From contig NZ_JACJTR010000009.1 in NCBI RefSeq assembly GCF_014698795.1, forward strand, positions 62,001 through 126,000: 64,000 nucleotides of DNA, given 5' to 3'. The DNA is from Nostoc sp. FACHB-892 (GTDB taxonomy: Bacteria; Cyanobacteriota; Cyanobacteriia; Cyanobacteriales; Nostocaceae). Below, in pieces: positions 26,037 to 34,546 of the stretch. Each line of letters opens with the position of its first letter. The first letter of the stretch is position 1. Under the pieces are notes generated by a model. That model was not told where the DNA came from and did not search any database. It saw only the letters and a program-made list of their open reading frames with translations. The position numbers and the translations under genes are program-made.

Positions 26037-26894
26037 GTGAATACAAAACTCCTCATTTCTCCTCAAGAACTCACGTCACTGTTAGCAGAAAAGTCATCAC
26101 GGGCTGTTATTATCGATACGCGAACTCCCGAAGATTATGTTATCTCTCATATTCCTCAAGCTATAAATATCCGAGATTTTTTCACCTATATTTTAGATAA
26201 TTCCTACCCAGCAGGATTAAAGCAATTACAAGAGTATTTTGCAGAAATTATGAGCAATCTGGGAATATCGGGTGCGGAACGATTAATTGTGTATGAAGAT
26301 AGTTTAAATAAAGGTTATGGTCAATCTTGTCGAGCAGCTTTCTTACTGAAATATTTGGGTTGCGCTCAGGTATCTATCTTACACGGAGGATATAGAGCAT
26401 GGCTGACAGAGGGATTACCTATTACCGATGAAATACTATTACGTGAAAGCAGCATATTTAGATTGCATCCCAACGCTGATATGATGGTAACTACTACCGA
26501 GATGTTGCAAGCAATTGACAATCCAGCAATCATTAAATTAGATGTGCGCGATCGCAACGAATGGCTGGGGCTGAGTTCTTCTCCCTACCATCCTGATTTT
26601 TGTCCTCGCAAAGGGAGAATCCCTAACGCTGTATGGTTAGAATGGCATCGTCTGATGAATTCTGAATTGGAAATCCCTACATTCCGATCGCCAGATGAAA
26701 TCCGAGAAATTTGTCACTCAGTAGGTATTACTCCGGAGTCTATTGTATACATTTACTGCTTTAAGGGTTCAAGGGCCGCTAATACATTAATAGCTCTAGA
26801 AGAAGCAGGAATTTCTACCAGAAATTATTTTGGCTCTTGGAATGAATGGTCGCGTGATTTATCACTACCTATTGATAGTAGAGTAATGCAATGA
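26037..26894 (+). CDS. Two-domain sulfurtransferase (thiosulfate/mercaptopyruvate type)
   Basis: A 285-residue protein with two rhodanese domains. The N-terminal domain (about 5-130) is the inactive copy with no catalytic Cys; the C-terminal one (about 150-280) has the active loop CFKGSRAAN with Cys241. It should move sulfur from thiosulfate or 3-mercaptopyruvate to an acceptor. The start is GTG 26037; an out-of-frame ATG lies just upstream. No signal peptide, so cytoplasmic. The active loop (CFKGSR) is neither the typical CRKGVT of rhodanese nor CGSGVT, so the substrate is uncertain. Confidence 0.88.
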   Translation: MNTKLLISPQELTSLLAEKSSRAVIIDTRTPEDYVISHIPQAINIRDFFTYILDNSYPAGLKQLQEYFAEIMSNLGISGAERLIVYEDSLNKGYGQSCRAAFLLKYLGCAQVSILHGGYRAWLTEGLPITDEILLRESSIFRLHPNADMMVTTTEMLQAIDNPAIIKLDVRDRNEWLGLSSSPYHPDFCPRKGRIPNAVWLEWHRLMNSELEIPTFRSPDEIREICHSVGITPESIVYIYCFKGSRAANTLIALEEAGISTRNYFGSWNEWSRDLSLPIDSRVMQ

Positions 26895-27066
26895 GTGTGT
26901 AGGCTTCAGCTAGTTAATCCGCCGTAGACATTGCAGATTCGGTTTCTTACTGTTAGATGTTTTTCAGTTTTAAAGAAAAAAGATTAGGTACACAATTCGC
27001 GTCTTGTAAGTACTGCGAATTTTCCCAGTACCCAATCCCTTTTATTTACCAGACTTTATTATTTAA

Positions 27067-27258
27067 TCAAACATCAACATTTATCTGTTCTATCTGTCTA
27101 GCAGCTTTATCCCAAAGCTTTGCTGAAGTCTCATCTTGCCAATGAGTTTTCAGATTTTCTGCTTTTTTGTGACATATTCGCTCTAACATTTCTAAAATTG
27201 CAGATAATGTCAATTTATCAACTAATGCTTCTAAACTCTCCATATATTCTTTTGGCAT
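27067..27258 (-). CDS. Small conserved hypothetical protein, 63 aa
   Basis: An all-helical 63-residue acidic protein (MESLEALVDKLTLSAILEML then ERICHKKAENLKTHWQDE). The start is strongly supported by AAGGAGAT nine bases before the ATG. Its upstream side ends 24 bases from a MITE. I do not recognise a domain; similar small proteins are common in cyanobacteria. Confidence 0.65.
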   Translation of the reverse strand: MPKEYMESLEALVDKLTLSAILEMLERICHKKAENLKTHWQDETSAKLWDKAARQIEQINVDV

Positions 27259-27282
27259 GATAATTATCTCCTTAACGTCCTC

Positions 27283-27388
27283 TATAGCGGTTCTCGTTTA
27301 CGTGAGTACACCCGTAAGGGCACGGCAGTGCCGTGCCCCTACACCTTGCAATATAATCTTGTACCGTATCTGAATGAGAACCGCTATA
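27283..27388. mobile_element. MITE-like element with TATAGCGGTTCTC ends
   Basis: A 106-bp element: left end TATAGCGGTTCTCGTT, right end the inverse AATGAGAACCGCTATA, with the arms extending loosely inward (ACGTGAGTAC versus GTACCGTATC). Inside sits a second palindrome GGGCACGGCA-GTGCCGTGCCC followed by CTAC, a common Nostoc repeat, so one repeat appears nested in another. No coding sequence. Confidence 0.75.
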
Positions 27389-27630
27389 ATATCTTCTGAG
27401 AAAATCTATGTAGATAACTTTTGTGTTTACAAATAATAGATTAAGATTTATTGCCAATCTCTGCCACTTTATAAACGCAGTTTAACCTGTTTTGAATACT
27501 CAATCTTGAGAAGTTCTGCTTAATAGATGAAAAAGCAAAAAAAAACCACTTACAATATGTTAATACCTTTGATGGCTGTCGTATTTCCTTGGTGAATAGC
27601 GATGCTTACGGCGGGCTGCGCCTACGCTCT

Positions 27631-27750
27631 CGTAAAATTGGCGGTTCTGGATTAGGGTTAGCGATCGTCGCTCAGGCAATTATTCAGGCACATCAAGGTA
27701 GTTTAAACGTGCAGAGCCAATTAGGTAAAGGTAGCACTTTTACCATTTAA
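27631..27750 (+). pseudogene. Histidine-kinase C-terminal remnant
   Basis: The frame reads [20 protein letters not shown] then [19 protein letters not shown], the G2 box and last strands of a HATPase domain, then TAA and continues LPLD, so the stop replaces one codon before the terminal LPL. Upstream it is cut by an interspersed repeat (GATGCTTACGGCGGGCTGCG, CCTACGC). Only about 45 residues of the kinase survive. Confidence 0.75.
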
Positions 27751-27832
27751 TTACCATTAGATGTCAGGCCAATCTACCAATTCAAATTGCTGTATCGTCG
27801 TCAGCTTAAATCTAAATTTAAATAAAATTTTC

Positions 27833-28417
27833 TTACCAAACTTTACTCATATTCAAAATAAACCCAGGCAGCACCAACTCGCCGCTTACACTAGCAGGAT
27901 TATCTAAACATTCCTCTGGCAATCCAGGACGATAAATATAAACTTTACGCTGCTTACGGTCAATCAACCAGCCTAACTGTATTCCTGGCTCATTCATATA
28001 TTCCTCCATTTTTTCTTTCAAAGTCTGGAGGTTGTCGCTGGGAGATTTGAGTTCGACTACAAAATCTGGACAAATGGGTGCAAACTTTCGCTGTTGTTCT
28101 GGAGATAAAGCATTCCATCGTTCCAGTTTAATCCAGGAAGCATCTGGAGAGCGTTCTGCACCTGTTGATAACTTAAATCCGGTACTAGAGCTAAAAGTTA
28201 TACCTGTACCATCTTGTTCCGACCAAACCCACAACGGCCCAAATATATTACCTTCTCGGTTTCCTGTCTCTGAACCAGTAGGAGGCATAATTACCAATTC
28301 TCCAAATTTATTTCGCTCAATGCGTAAATCACGATTCACTTGACAGAACTCAAAAAATTGTTCGTCTGTCATTTGCATTGATGACGGAATTTGCAAAACC
28401 AAAGGGGATGAAAACAT
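27833..28417 (-). CDS. Uma2-family (DUF820) putative endonuclease
   Basis: 194 residues of the PD-(D/E)xK-like Uma2 family, abundant in cyanobacteria. Visible family features: FFEFCQVNRDLRIERN, the PPTGSETGNREG loop, ERSPDASWI (Asp of the catalytic centre), and PDFVVELKSPSD (ExK: Glu-Leu-Lys), then the GWLIDRKQRKVYIYRPG strand pair. The ATG at 28417 has GGAGG eight bases upstream and is preferred to the codon at 28450. These genes often travel with repeats; the biological role is unproven. Confidence 0.88.
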   Translation of the reverse strand: MFSSPLVLQIPSSMQMTDEQFFEFCQVNRDLRIERNKFGELVIMPPTGSETGNREGNIFGPLWVWSEQDGTGITFSSSTGFKLSTGAERSPDASWIKLERWNALSPEQQRKFAPICPDFVVELKSPSDNLQTLKEKMEEYMNEPGIQLGWLIDRKQRKVYIYRPGLPEECLDNPASVSGELVLPGFILNMSKVW

Positions 28418-28468
28418 CGAGATATCCTCCAGGTTCGGATGGCTAGCCAACTGACTATATTCTCACGC

Positions 28469-28508
28469 AAAAAAGCAAAGAAGCAAAGATATAACTTTGC
28501 AACTTTGC
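28469..28508 (-). terminator. Rho-independent terminator after the peroxiredoxin gene
   Basis: On the minus strand GCAAAG-TT-GCAAAG pairs with CTTTGC-TT-CTTTGC around a short loop and is followed by TTTTTT. It begins 26 bases after the peroxiredoxin stop. Confidence 0.85.
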
Positions 28509-28533
28509 TTTTTATCCGAAATCATTCTCAGAT

Positions 28534-29172
28534 TTACTTGTTAGGCTGAGGAGTCATCCGCAGATAGGGTTTGATTTCCTCGTAACCTTTGGGGAATTTT
28601 TCTTTGAGTACTTCTGGATCTTTCAGTGAGGGGACAATTACAACATCCTCTCCATCTTTCCAGTCAGCTGGTGTCGCCACACTGTAATTATCAGTCAATT
28701 GCAGAGAATCAATTACCCGCAAAAGTTCGTCAAAGTTGCGTCCCGTGCTGGGAGGATAGGTGAAACTCAGGCGGAGTTTCTTATTGGGGTCAATCACGAA
28801 AACCGATCGCACTGTCAAAGTCGCATTAGCATTGGGGTGGATCATGTCGTACAGGTCAGAAACCTTGCGATCCGCATCTGCCAAAATTGGGTAGTTAAGG
28901 GTAGTGCTTTGAGTTTCTTCAATGTCTCCCACCCAGCCCTTGTGAGATTCTACATCATCAACGCTAAGTGCGATCGCTTTGACATTGCGCTTGTCAAATT
29001 CTGGTTTGAGCTTGGCAACTGTGCCGAGTTCTGTTGTGCAAACAGGTGTAAAATCAGCAGGGTGAGAGAACAGCACAACCCAGCTGTCACCTGCCCATTG
29101 GTAAAAATCGATGTCGCCGTGTGTTGAGGCTTGCGTAAAGTTGGGTACTGTGTCACCTAGACGGAGAGCCAT
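28534..29172 (-). CDS. 1-Cys peroxiredoxin (Prx6 type)
   Basis: 212 residues. Reduces H2O2 and organic peroxides. The peroxidatic Cys45 lies in FTPVCTTELG; no second (resolving) Cys is visible in the sequence, which with the length and C-terminal domain (DWKDGEDVVIVP, KEKFPKGYEEIKPYLRMTPQ) marks the Prx6/1-Cys group. Cyanobacterial 1-Cys Prx proteins are cytoplasmic. It is a single gene with a good terminator. Confidence 0.93.
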   Translation of the reverse strand: MALRLGDTVPNFTQASTHGDIDFYQWAGDSWVVLFSHPADFTPVCTTELGTVAKLKPEFDKRNVKAIALSVDDVESHKGWVGDIEETQSTTLNYPILADADRKVSDLYDMIHPNANATLTVRSVFVIDPNKKLRLSFTYPPSTGRNFDELLRVIDSLQLTDNYSVATPADWKDGEDVVIVPSLKDPEVLKEKFPKGYEEIKPYLRMTPQPNK

Positions 29173-29658
29173 GTGAGATTCCCTGTAGTTAGAAAGGCAT
29201 ATATATTCTAGTATGCCATCATGACATAAAACCCCGATTTCTCAATCGGAGTTTAGCTGTTTGAAACAAAATTTTAAGTTGTCAGCCCTCTTAGATAAGG
29301 GAAGAAAGGGAGATAAAAATTATTGACTAAAGTACACATATATGTTTTAAATTACGAATGTTTCGCCAAAGGTTTTTCTTTACATAGACGATTCAAGTAT
29401 CAGGGTGATAGCTGACTACAAGCCATTGCTCATCTAGGCTTATTGAACTGCAACATTTCCAGATTATTGCAGAATTACAAGAAAATTTCTTCGCATAGAT
29501 GCAATATTGTGAAAATTTTCTAAGCTGTCAAAAATTGAATTTTTATAAAAAAATTACAAAGAAAAAAACTTCTGAAACTGAGGTAAAAATCTTCTCTATT
29601 TCTCCTATATCTGTGTTCTCTGCGCCTCTGCGGTTCGTTTATTTTAATAACTTTTTTC

Positions 29659-29832
29659 TTGGAAATTGCATTAGTATTAAATCTAGTAACTCGCATCAGA
29701 GGCGAAGTTCCTAAATCTCCCTTTCCTAAAACTTATATATTAATTGGGATTGGTTTTGTGATTGCGGATATCGTTGTCAAAGCAGTTCTAGCACCTATTT
29801 GGCAAAAACTACTGTTGTCTGCGTTGGGTTAA
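29659..29832 (+). pseudogene. C-terminal fragment of a small membrane protein
   Basis: An open stretch reads LEIALVLNLVTRIRGEVPKS, then a hydrophobic segment ILIGIGFVIADIVVKAVLAP and WQKLLLSALG before TAA. It looks like true membrane-protein sequence, but it has no start and is joined upstream to a common repeat (CTGCGCCTCTGCGGTTCG, 29619-29636). I read it as the 3' end of a lost gene; family unknown. The rest of the 29173-29658 gap is AT-rich and empty. Confidence 0.45.
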
Positions 29833-31007
29833 ATTAATTTGTTTGCCAGAATTGTTTCGTAGGCTTGGATTGTTTGCTTTGCGATCGCATCCCAGCTAAA
29901 ATTTTCCAATGCATATTTTTGAGCATTTAATCCCCGTCGTTGACGTTCTGTGGGATTTTGCAAAGCTTCTTGCAGTAACTCTACTAGTGCTTGGACATCT
30001 GTTGTACCCACCCAACCCGACTCACTATCAAGTATCTGTTGACAAATATGCACTTGGTCAGAAATGACTACGGGTACACCTGCTACCATCGCTTCCGCTA
30101 CAGCAATCCCAAAATTTTCGTAGTAGGAAGGCAAGACAAATAAATCAGCAGCTTGTAGTAAACTAACTTTGAGTTCACCACTAACAAAACCAGTAATTGT
30201 AGTGTGCGATCGCAGTGGTGAATTTTGAATTTGAGATATTATCTTTTTTTCATAATCTGGGTCTTGGGGATTTGTCCCAGCTAAAACAAAATGAAACTTA
30301 TAACCAATAGCTAACAGTTTCTCTAACGCTGGAATCAACAAATTTAACCCTTTTTTCGGGTCAATTCGTGACATAAACAGCACTATTGGCACATTCTTTG
30401 GTATTTCTAACTGACTATATGCATTTTTAAGAGATGATTGAGGGGGAATCACACCCAAGGGAATCACCAAATCTGGTGTAGATACGCCAAATCGTTCTGA
30501 TATTTTTGCTTCTTGATCGCTAGTAAAATGAATTGCGGCTGCACCAGCTAAATTTTGACGTTCTATAATTGCAACATAAAGCTGTTTTAATTGTTTTTTC
30601 TTCCGTAAATCAGCCGGATCTAGAGTACCTAAAGGACGGAAAATATAAGGTAGCTTTTGCTGACGACACACAATAGCAGCAACGCTACTTATAGGAGAGA
30701 ATAGAGCATGAATATGTGCTATGTCAAACTCGTGAGCATGGCGTTTTAGCCAGTTTAATAAATCTAGAGAAAATTTGTAGCGACGAAATGGGGCGCAACG
30801 AAAGTAAATTATTTCATAGCCATCTTGTTTAATTGGGCGATTTAAGGGAACATTCAGAGGTATTTGCCCATTATCACCATTACTATCAGTTGTGAGAACT
30901 GTAACTTCCACTCCCTCTTTTACCAATGCTGGAGCTAATCCTAGTACCATTTGACTAGGGCCGCCATAAATCAGAGAAATTGAGGGGACAATTTGTAATA
31001 TTTTCAT
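29829..31007 (-). CDS. Glycosyltransferase family 4 (last gene of EPS operon)
   Basis: A GT-B fold glycosyltransferase of 392 residues. The N-terminal Rossmann start MKILQIVPSISLIYGGPSQM is followed by the C-terminal donor-binding part with FMSRIDPKKGLNLLIPA and ADLFVLPSYYENFGIAVAEA (the E-x7-E motif), then GVPVVISDQV. It should add a sugar from a nucleotide donor to a growing lipid-linked glycan on the cytoplasmic side. The ATG at 31007 is chosen over the TTG at 31025. It lies 110 bases after the previous glycosyltransferase, with a hairpin repeat between. Confidence 0.88.
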   Translation of the reverse strand: MKILQIVPSISLIYGGPSQMVLGLAPALVKEGVEVTVLTTDSNGDNGQIPLNVPLNRPIKQDGYEIIYFRCAPFRRYKFSLDLLNWLKRHAHEFDIAHIHALFSPISSVAAIVCRQQKLPYIFRPLGTLDPADLRKKKQLKQLYVAIIERQNLAGAAAIHFTSDQEAKISERFGVSTPDLVIPLGVIPPQSSLKNAYSQLEIPKNVPIVLFMSRIDPKKGLNLLIPALEKLLAIGYKFHFVLAGTNPQDPDYEKKIISQIQNSPLRSHTTITGFVSGELKVSLLQAADLFVLPSYYENFGIAVAEAMVAGVPVVISDQVHICQQILDSESGWVGTTDVQALVELLQEALQNPTERQRRGLNAQKYALENFSWDAIAKQTIQAYETILANKLI

Positions 31008-31033
31008 TTTTTTGTCATTTCTCAAGGAATTTT

Positions 31034-31090
31034 AACCCACGGAGGTGGGTTTTGTCTGTGTAGCCACAACTTCTAGTCGTCAGGGCTAGT
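31034..31090. repeat. Interspersed hairpin repeat
   Basis: AACCCAC / GTGGGTT stem followed by TTTGTCTGTGTAGCCACAAC and TTCTAGTCG. It is related to the longer hairpin at 49456-49538 (CGGAGGCGGACTTTGTTTG, TGTAGCTGCGA). Confidence 0.65.
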
Positions 31091-31117
31091 AATAAATTAG
31101 ACTTTTCAAACATCCTA

Positions 31118-32293
31118 TTAATGACTCTTAACTAAGTCTTGATAAAACTCTAACTGCTGTTTAGCCAAAGCTTTATTTGTATATTTAACCATTGCTTTTT
31201 GATAACCCATTTCACCCAGAGTATGAGCAAAATCTGGTTTATCCATTAATTGAACTAAGCAATTAGCAAGAGCTTGGGCATCACCTTCAGGAAATACTAA
31301 ACCAGCATCGCCAATTACATAGGGAATTTCACCAGAATCGGAACCAATCACAGGAACTTGGCAAGCCATCGCCTCAATTAGCACATGACCAAATTGTTCT
31401 TTCCAGCCAACAGAAGTTAAGGTTTTGAACTTGTAAGTTGTTTCGGAAGGCAGTACCAAAGTACTCATTAAATTAATATAGTTTGTAACCTCGTCATGAG
31501 GGACACTTTCAATTAAAATCAACCGTTCTTTAATATTGTTTTCTACAGCAATTTTGATTAATTCAGTTTGCAACTCTCCCCGCCCCAACAGCAGTAATTT
31601 CCAAGGTTTATTTTTTAATGTAATCAAAGCTTTTAAAAGTGTTAACAAGCCTTTTTCTTGTACAAATCTCCCAACAAAACCTACTACAAAATCTTCTTTT
31701 TCAATACCCAACTTAGCTGCTAATTCTGGTTGAGCTTTAGGAGTAAATAAATTTTCATCTATACCCAGTTGAGGCATGACTTTAATTGCTCCTTTATATC
31801 CCCGTTGTCGCAAAACTTCTGCTCCATCTTGATTACCAGAAATGATGCCGTGGCTGTGGTTGAGGTTATATCTTTCTAATAAAGCAACTGGTAATTTCAG
31901 TTTATAGGGTAAATTCCACCAAGTAAAAAATACATTTTTTGCCTTGAGTCCTAATAGCTGATTTAAAACAATCATCTGAGTATAAGCTAGCCCCCTAGAC
32001 CCTTGTTCCACTTGGATGATTTGGGGACGAAATTGTTTTAATAAAGATATCAAATCAGCACCAAAAGTAAGGAGTCCCTGATGATTTTGACTAAAATTAG
32101 AAACGGGAACTATTCTAAATGTGCCTTCATCAAGGTATTCAGTTTCAATAATTCTATTTTGCACGCCCCCTGGTTTCCAGCGCTTTGGGACTACAACTGT
32201 CACTTCAATGTCGGGTTCTAGTTGAGATAAAGCGCGTAATTTCTCACAGTTCAGGTCTACGATATAAGTGTGGCTAGCAACTAAAATTCTCAT
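31118..32293 (-). CDS. Glycosyltransferase family 4
   Basis: 391 residues, GT-B fold. The N-terminus MRILVASHTYIVDLNCEKLR resembles WcaI/ExoL-type transferases; the C-terminal part holds VGFVGRFVQEKGLLTLLKAL, then FGHVLIEAMACQVPVIGSDS (E-x7-E region) and PYVIGDAGLVFPEGD. Acts in the cytoplasm on a lipid-linked glycan. Third glycosyltransferase of the operon, 45 bases after the GT2 gene. Confidence 0.9.
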   Translation of the reverse strand: MRILVASHTYIVDLNCEKLRALSQLEPDIEVTVVVPKRWKPGGVQNRIIETEYLDEGTFRIVPVSNFSQNHQGLLTFGADLISLLKQFRPQIIQVEQGSRGLAYTQMIVLNQLLGLKAKNVFFTWWNLPYKLKLPVALLERYNLNHSHGIISGNQDGAEVLRQRGYKGAIKVMPQLGIDENLFTPKAQPELAAKLGIEKEDFVVGFVGRFVQEKGLLTLLKALITLKNKPWKLLLLGRGELQTELIKIAVENNIKERLILIESVPHDEVTNYINLMSTLVLPSETTYKFKTLTSVGWKEQFGHVLIEAMACQVPVIGSDSGEIPYVIGDAGLVFPEGDAQALANCLVQLMDKPDFAHTLGEMGYQKAMVKYTNKALAKQQLEFYQDLVKSH

Positions 32294-32338
32294 TTTTCAT
32301 TTCTTCTTTGTTATTCACTAATGACAAATGACTAATAA

Positions 32339-33319
32339 CTAAACTTGTTCATCCAATCGACTATAAATTTGACCATCGTTCCATAGCGATTGGATGACAG
32401 TACCCAAGGCTTTGAAAAAACCCAAAGTATAGAAAATAGCGCGAGTGGCAATTTTTATGGGGGAACCGCTTTTGTTACAAGGTGGGTGCCCTAGAACGTG
32501 ACAGTCAAATAAACGGGCGTATAAGCGTAAAGCTTGAGTAGCAGTCAGGTTTTTCAGCCCTAGTAGGAAATGGTTGTGATAAAAGGTGAGTTGATATTTA
32601 AGCGATCGCATACTAATATCATGACAACCTCCTGTTTCTTCGCCTAAATGCACCAAATGGGCTTCTGGGTCGTACCAAATTTTATACCCCGTCTGTCGCA
32701 CCCGCAAACAAAAATCTGACTCTTCGCGCACTGCACTACCGCGAAACCTCTCATCGAACCTCAGCCCGTACTTAGTAAAAATTTCGCGGCGAAATGACAT
32801 ATTACAACCCCTCGCTGTCAGTACTTGCTGGGGTTTTATCGTATGTACTAAATCAATATGATACCAAGCAATTCCTGGATCCATAGCTTGGGGAGGCAGA
32901 TATTCAATCTGTAAATCTCCTCCAGAATCACCCAATTTCATCCTGTCAAATACCCGTCCGGCTACAGCCCCCACTTCTGGATTTTGCAAATAATTTTTCA
33001 CATGGGCTGCTAACAATCCTGGGGTTAGCTGAACATCATCATCAATAAATAATATTATTTCACCAGATGAGCGCCGCACAGCATAATTCCGCGCCCCTGG
33101 CAAACTTGCCCAATCTAAGCGTAACCATTTAATTTTATCTGCCCCCGCCATCTCTTCTAGGTAGGCTTGAATTTCTGGTTGGTGCTGTGGGGTTTGGTCT
33201 ACTACTAAAACTTCAAAATTTGGATAGTCTTGTTTCAAGACATCTACAATGCTATCTCGTAGCGCTTCTTCTCGACCATAGGTCGGGATAACCACAGTAA
33301 CTAATGGCCAATTATTCAT
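32339..33319 (-). CDS. Glycosyltransferase family 2
   Basis: 326 residues with a GT-A fold: VTVVIPTYGREEALRDSIVD at the start, the DxD-type IILFIDDDVQL, then ARGCNMSFRREIFTKYGLRF and RGSAVREESDFCLRVRQTGY (ED/QxxRW-like acceptor region). The C-terminus ends in a basic/hydrophobic helix. Transfers a sugar in assembly of the extracellular polysaccharide. Heptamers AATGACAAATGACTAATAAC lie just before its stop. Confidence 0.9.
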   Translation of the reverse strand: MNNWPLVTVVIPTYGREEALRDSIVDVLKQDYPNFEVLVVDQTPQHQPEIQAYLEEMAGADKIKWLRLDWASLPGARNYAVRRSSGEIILFIDDDVQLTPGLLAAHVKNYLQNPEVGAVAGRVFDRMKLGDSGGDLQIEYLPPQAMDPGIAWYHIDLVHTIKPQQVLTARGCNMSFRREIFTKYGLRFDERFRGSAVREESDFCLRVRQTGYKIWYDPEAHLVHLGEETGGCHDISMRSLKYQLTFYHNHFLLGLKNLTATQALRLYARLFDCHVLGHPPCNKSGSPIKIATRAIFYTLGFFKALGTVIQSLWNDGQIYSRLDEQV

Positions 33320-33374
33320 GATTTTTTATGAAGTAATTCTACCTCTTCGATAATAGCTTTGTAAAATCAATTGT

Positions 33375-34535
33375 TTACACTGCTGCTGCATAGAGATTAT
33401 CAAAGAACTCATTTTGCTTTTCGGAGTTATGCACAATTTGCACCTGAGCTAATGCTCCTGCACTTAAAAATTCGTAATGCTCTTGTTTATCACTTCTATC
33501 AAGAAATTGAATAATTTGTTGAAACGCTTGCTCTACCAAATAATCATAAGCACTATTGACAATTTCCCAATATTCATCACTTTTAGTTTTCTCTCCATGC
33601 AGCCAATTGCTCCAGTGCCTAATTTCGTTAATTGGTAATTCTAAAATATAGCCATTTTCTCCATGACGAACCAACTCTGTTAAGGCGCATACATTTGTCG
33701 TAATTGCAGGTGTGGCAACAGAAAATCCTTCAATGATGCTATAGCCATAACTATCATGTAATGTCGCCATTAATTGAAAATGACTTTGCGATAATAATTC
33801 AAGAACTTTCTCATTAGGAAGGTTTTTATGAAAGACAACATTATTTAGATTAAGTAATTTTAAATCATCTACATATTTACTGCGATCGGGAAAATCCGTT
33901 GGGACTCCAAAACCATGTGCTAGTTCTGAGATTATATGTATAGTAATAGGTAAACCTAATTCTTCAGCTTTCTTAGCTAGTCTTAAAGCAACAATTCCAC
34001 CTTTACGAGCAATGTGATTTCCGATAAATATAAGCTGGAGATTTTGCTGTTCTTGATAAAGTTTTGCTTGATTAACCCTGACTGGGAAGTTTGGATGAAT
34101 AACATCCACTTTCTTACTTACTTTTTCTTCTATTTTCCAACCTTCCATTCGGTTAATGAATCTCAACTTGGCATAATCGGAAATCGCAATGATTTTTCGA
34201 CAATTGTCTAGTGCTAATCGATTATTTAAGAATTCATAAATTGCAGCTTCACCTTTATTATGAGGCTCTATATATAAAACACGATGATCCTCCAAGGTGA
34301 GAAACCAAGGTTTATTCGTATATAAAATTTTGTTGAAAGAATGAATAACTTGGTATCTTTGCCATACAGGTTGCCACGCAAGAAAGCTGGCTAAAGGAGC
34401 TAAATGAGGCCAAACTTTGTCTATAGGATATCTGCCTGCGGGGAAAGCCTTGGGGCAGATAAGTGTATGCCGAGAATTTCGAGGTAGGTTTGGAATGCTG
34501 AGGTGCTTTTGACCTGCTATGATAACTTTTGCCAT
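33375..34535 (-). CDS. Glycosyltransferase family 4-like protein
   Basis: 386 residues. The N-terminal domain is unlike typical GT4 (MAKVIIAGQKHLSIPNLPRN), but the C-terminal half has LQLIFIGNHIARKGGIVALR, FQLMATLHDSYGYSIIEGFS (the E-x7-E region) and ALTELVRHGENGYILELP. So it is a GT-B enzyme with a divergent acceptor domain. It starts 11 bases after the O-antigen-ligase-like gene. The nucleotide sugar cannot be inferred. Confidence 0.82.
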   Translation of the reverse strand: MAKVIIAGQKHLSIPNLPRNSRHTLICPKAFPAGRYPIDKVWPHLAPLASFLAWQPVWQRYQVIHSFNKILYTNKPWFLTLEDHRVLYIEPHNKGEAAIYEFLNNRLALDNCRKIIAISDYAKLRFINRMEGWKIEEKVSKKVDVIHPNFPVRVNQAKLYQEQQNLQLIFIGNHIARKGGIVALRLAKKAEELGLPITIHIISELAHGFGVPTDFPDRSKYVDDLKLLNLNNVVFHKNLPNEKVLELLSQSHFQLMATLHDSYGYSIIEGFSVATPAITTNVCALTELVRHGENGYILELPINEIRHWSNWLHGEKTKSDEYWEIVNSAYDYLVEQAFQQIIQFLDRSDKQEHYEFLSAGALAQVQIVHNSEKQNEFFDNLYAAAV

Positions 34536-34546
34536 TTTTATCTCAT

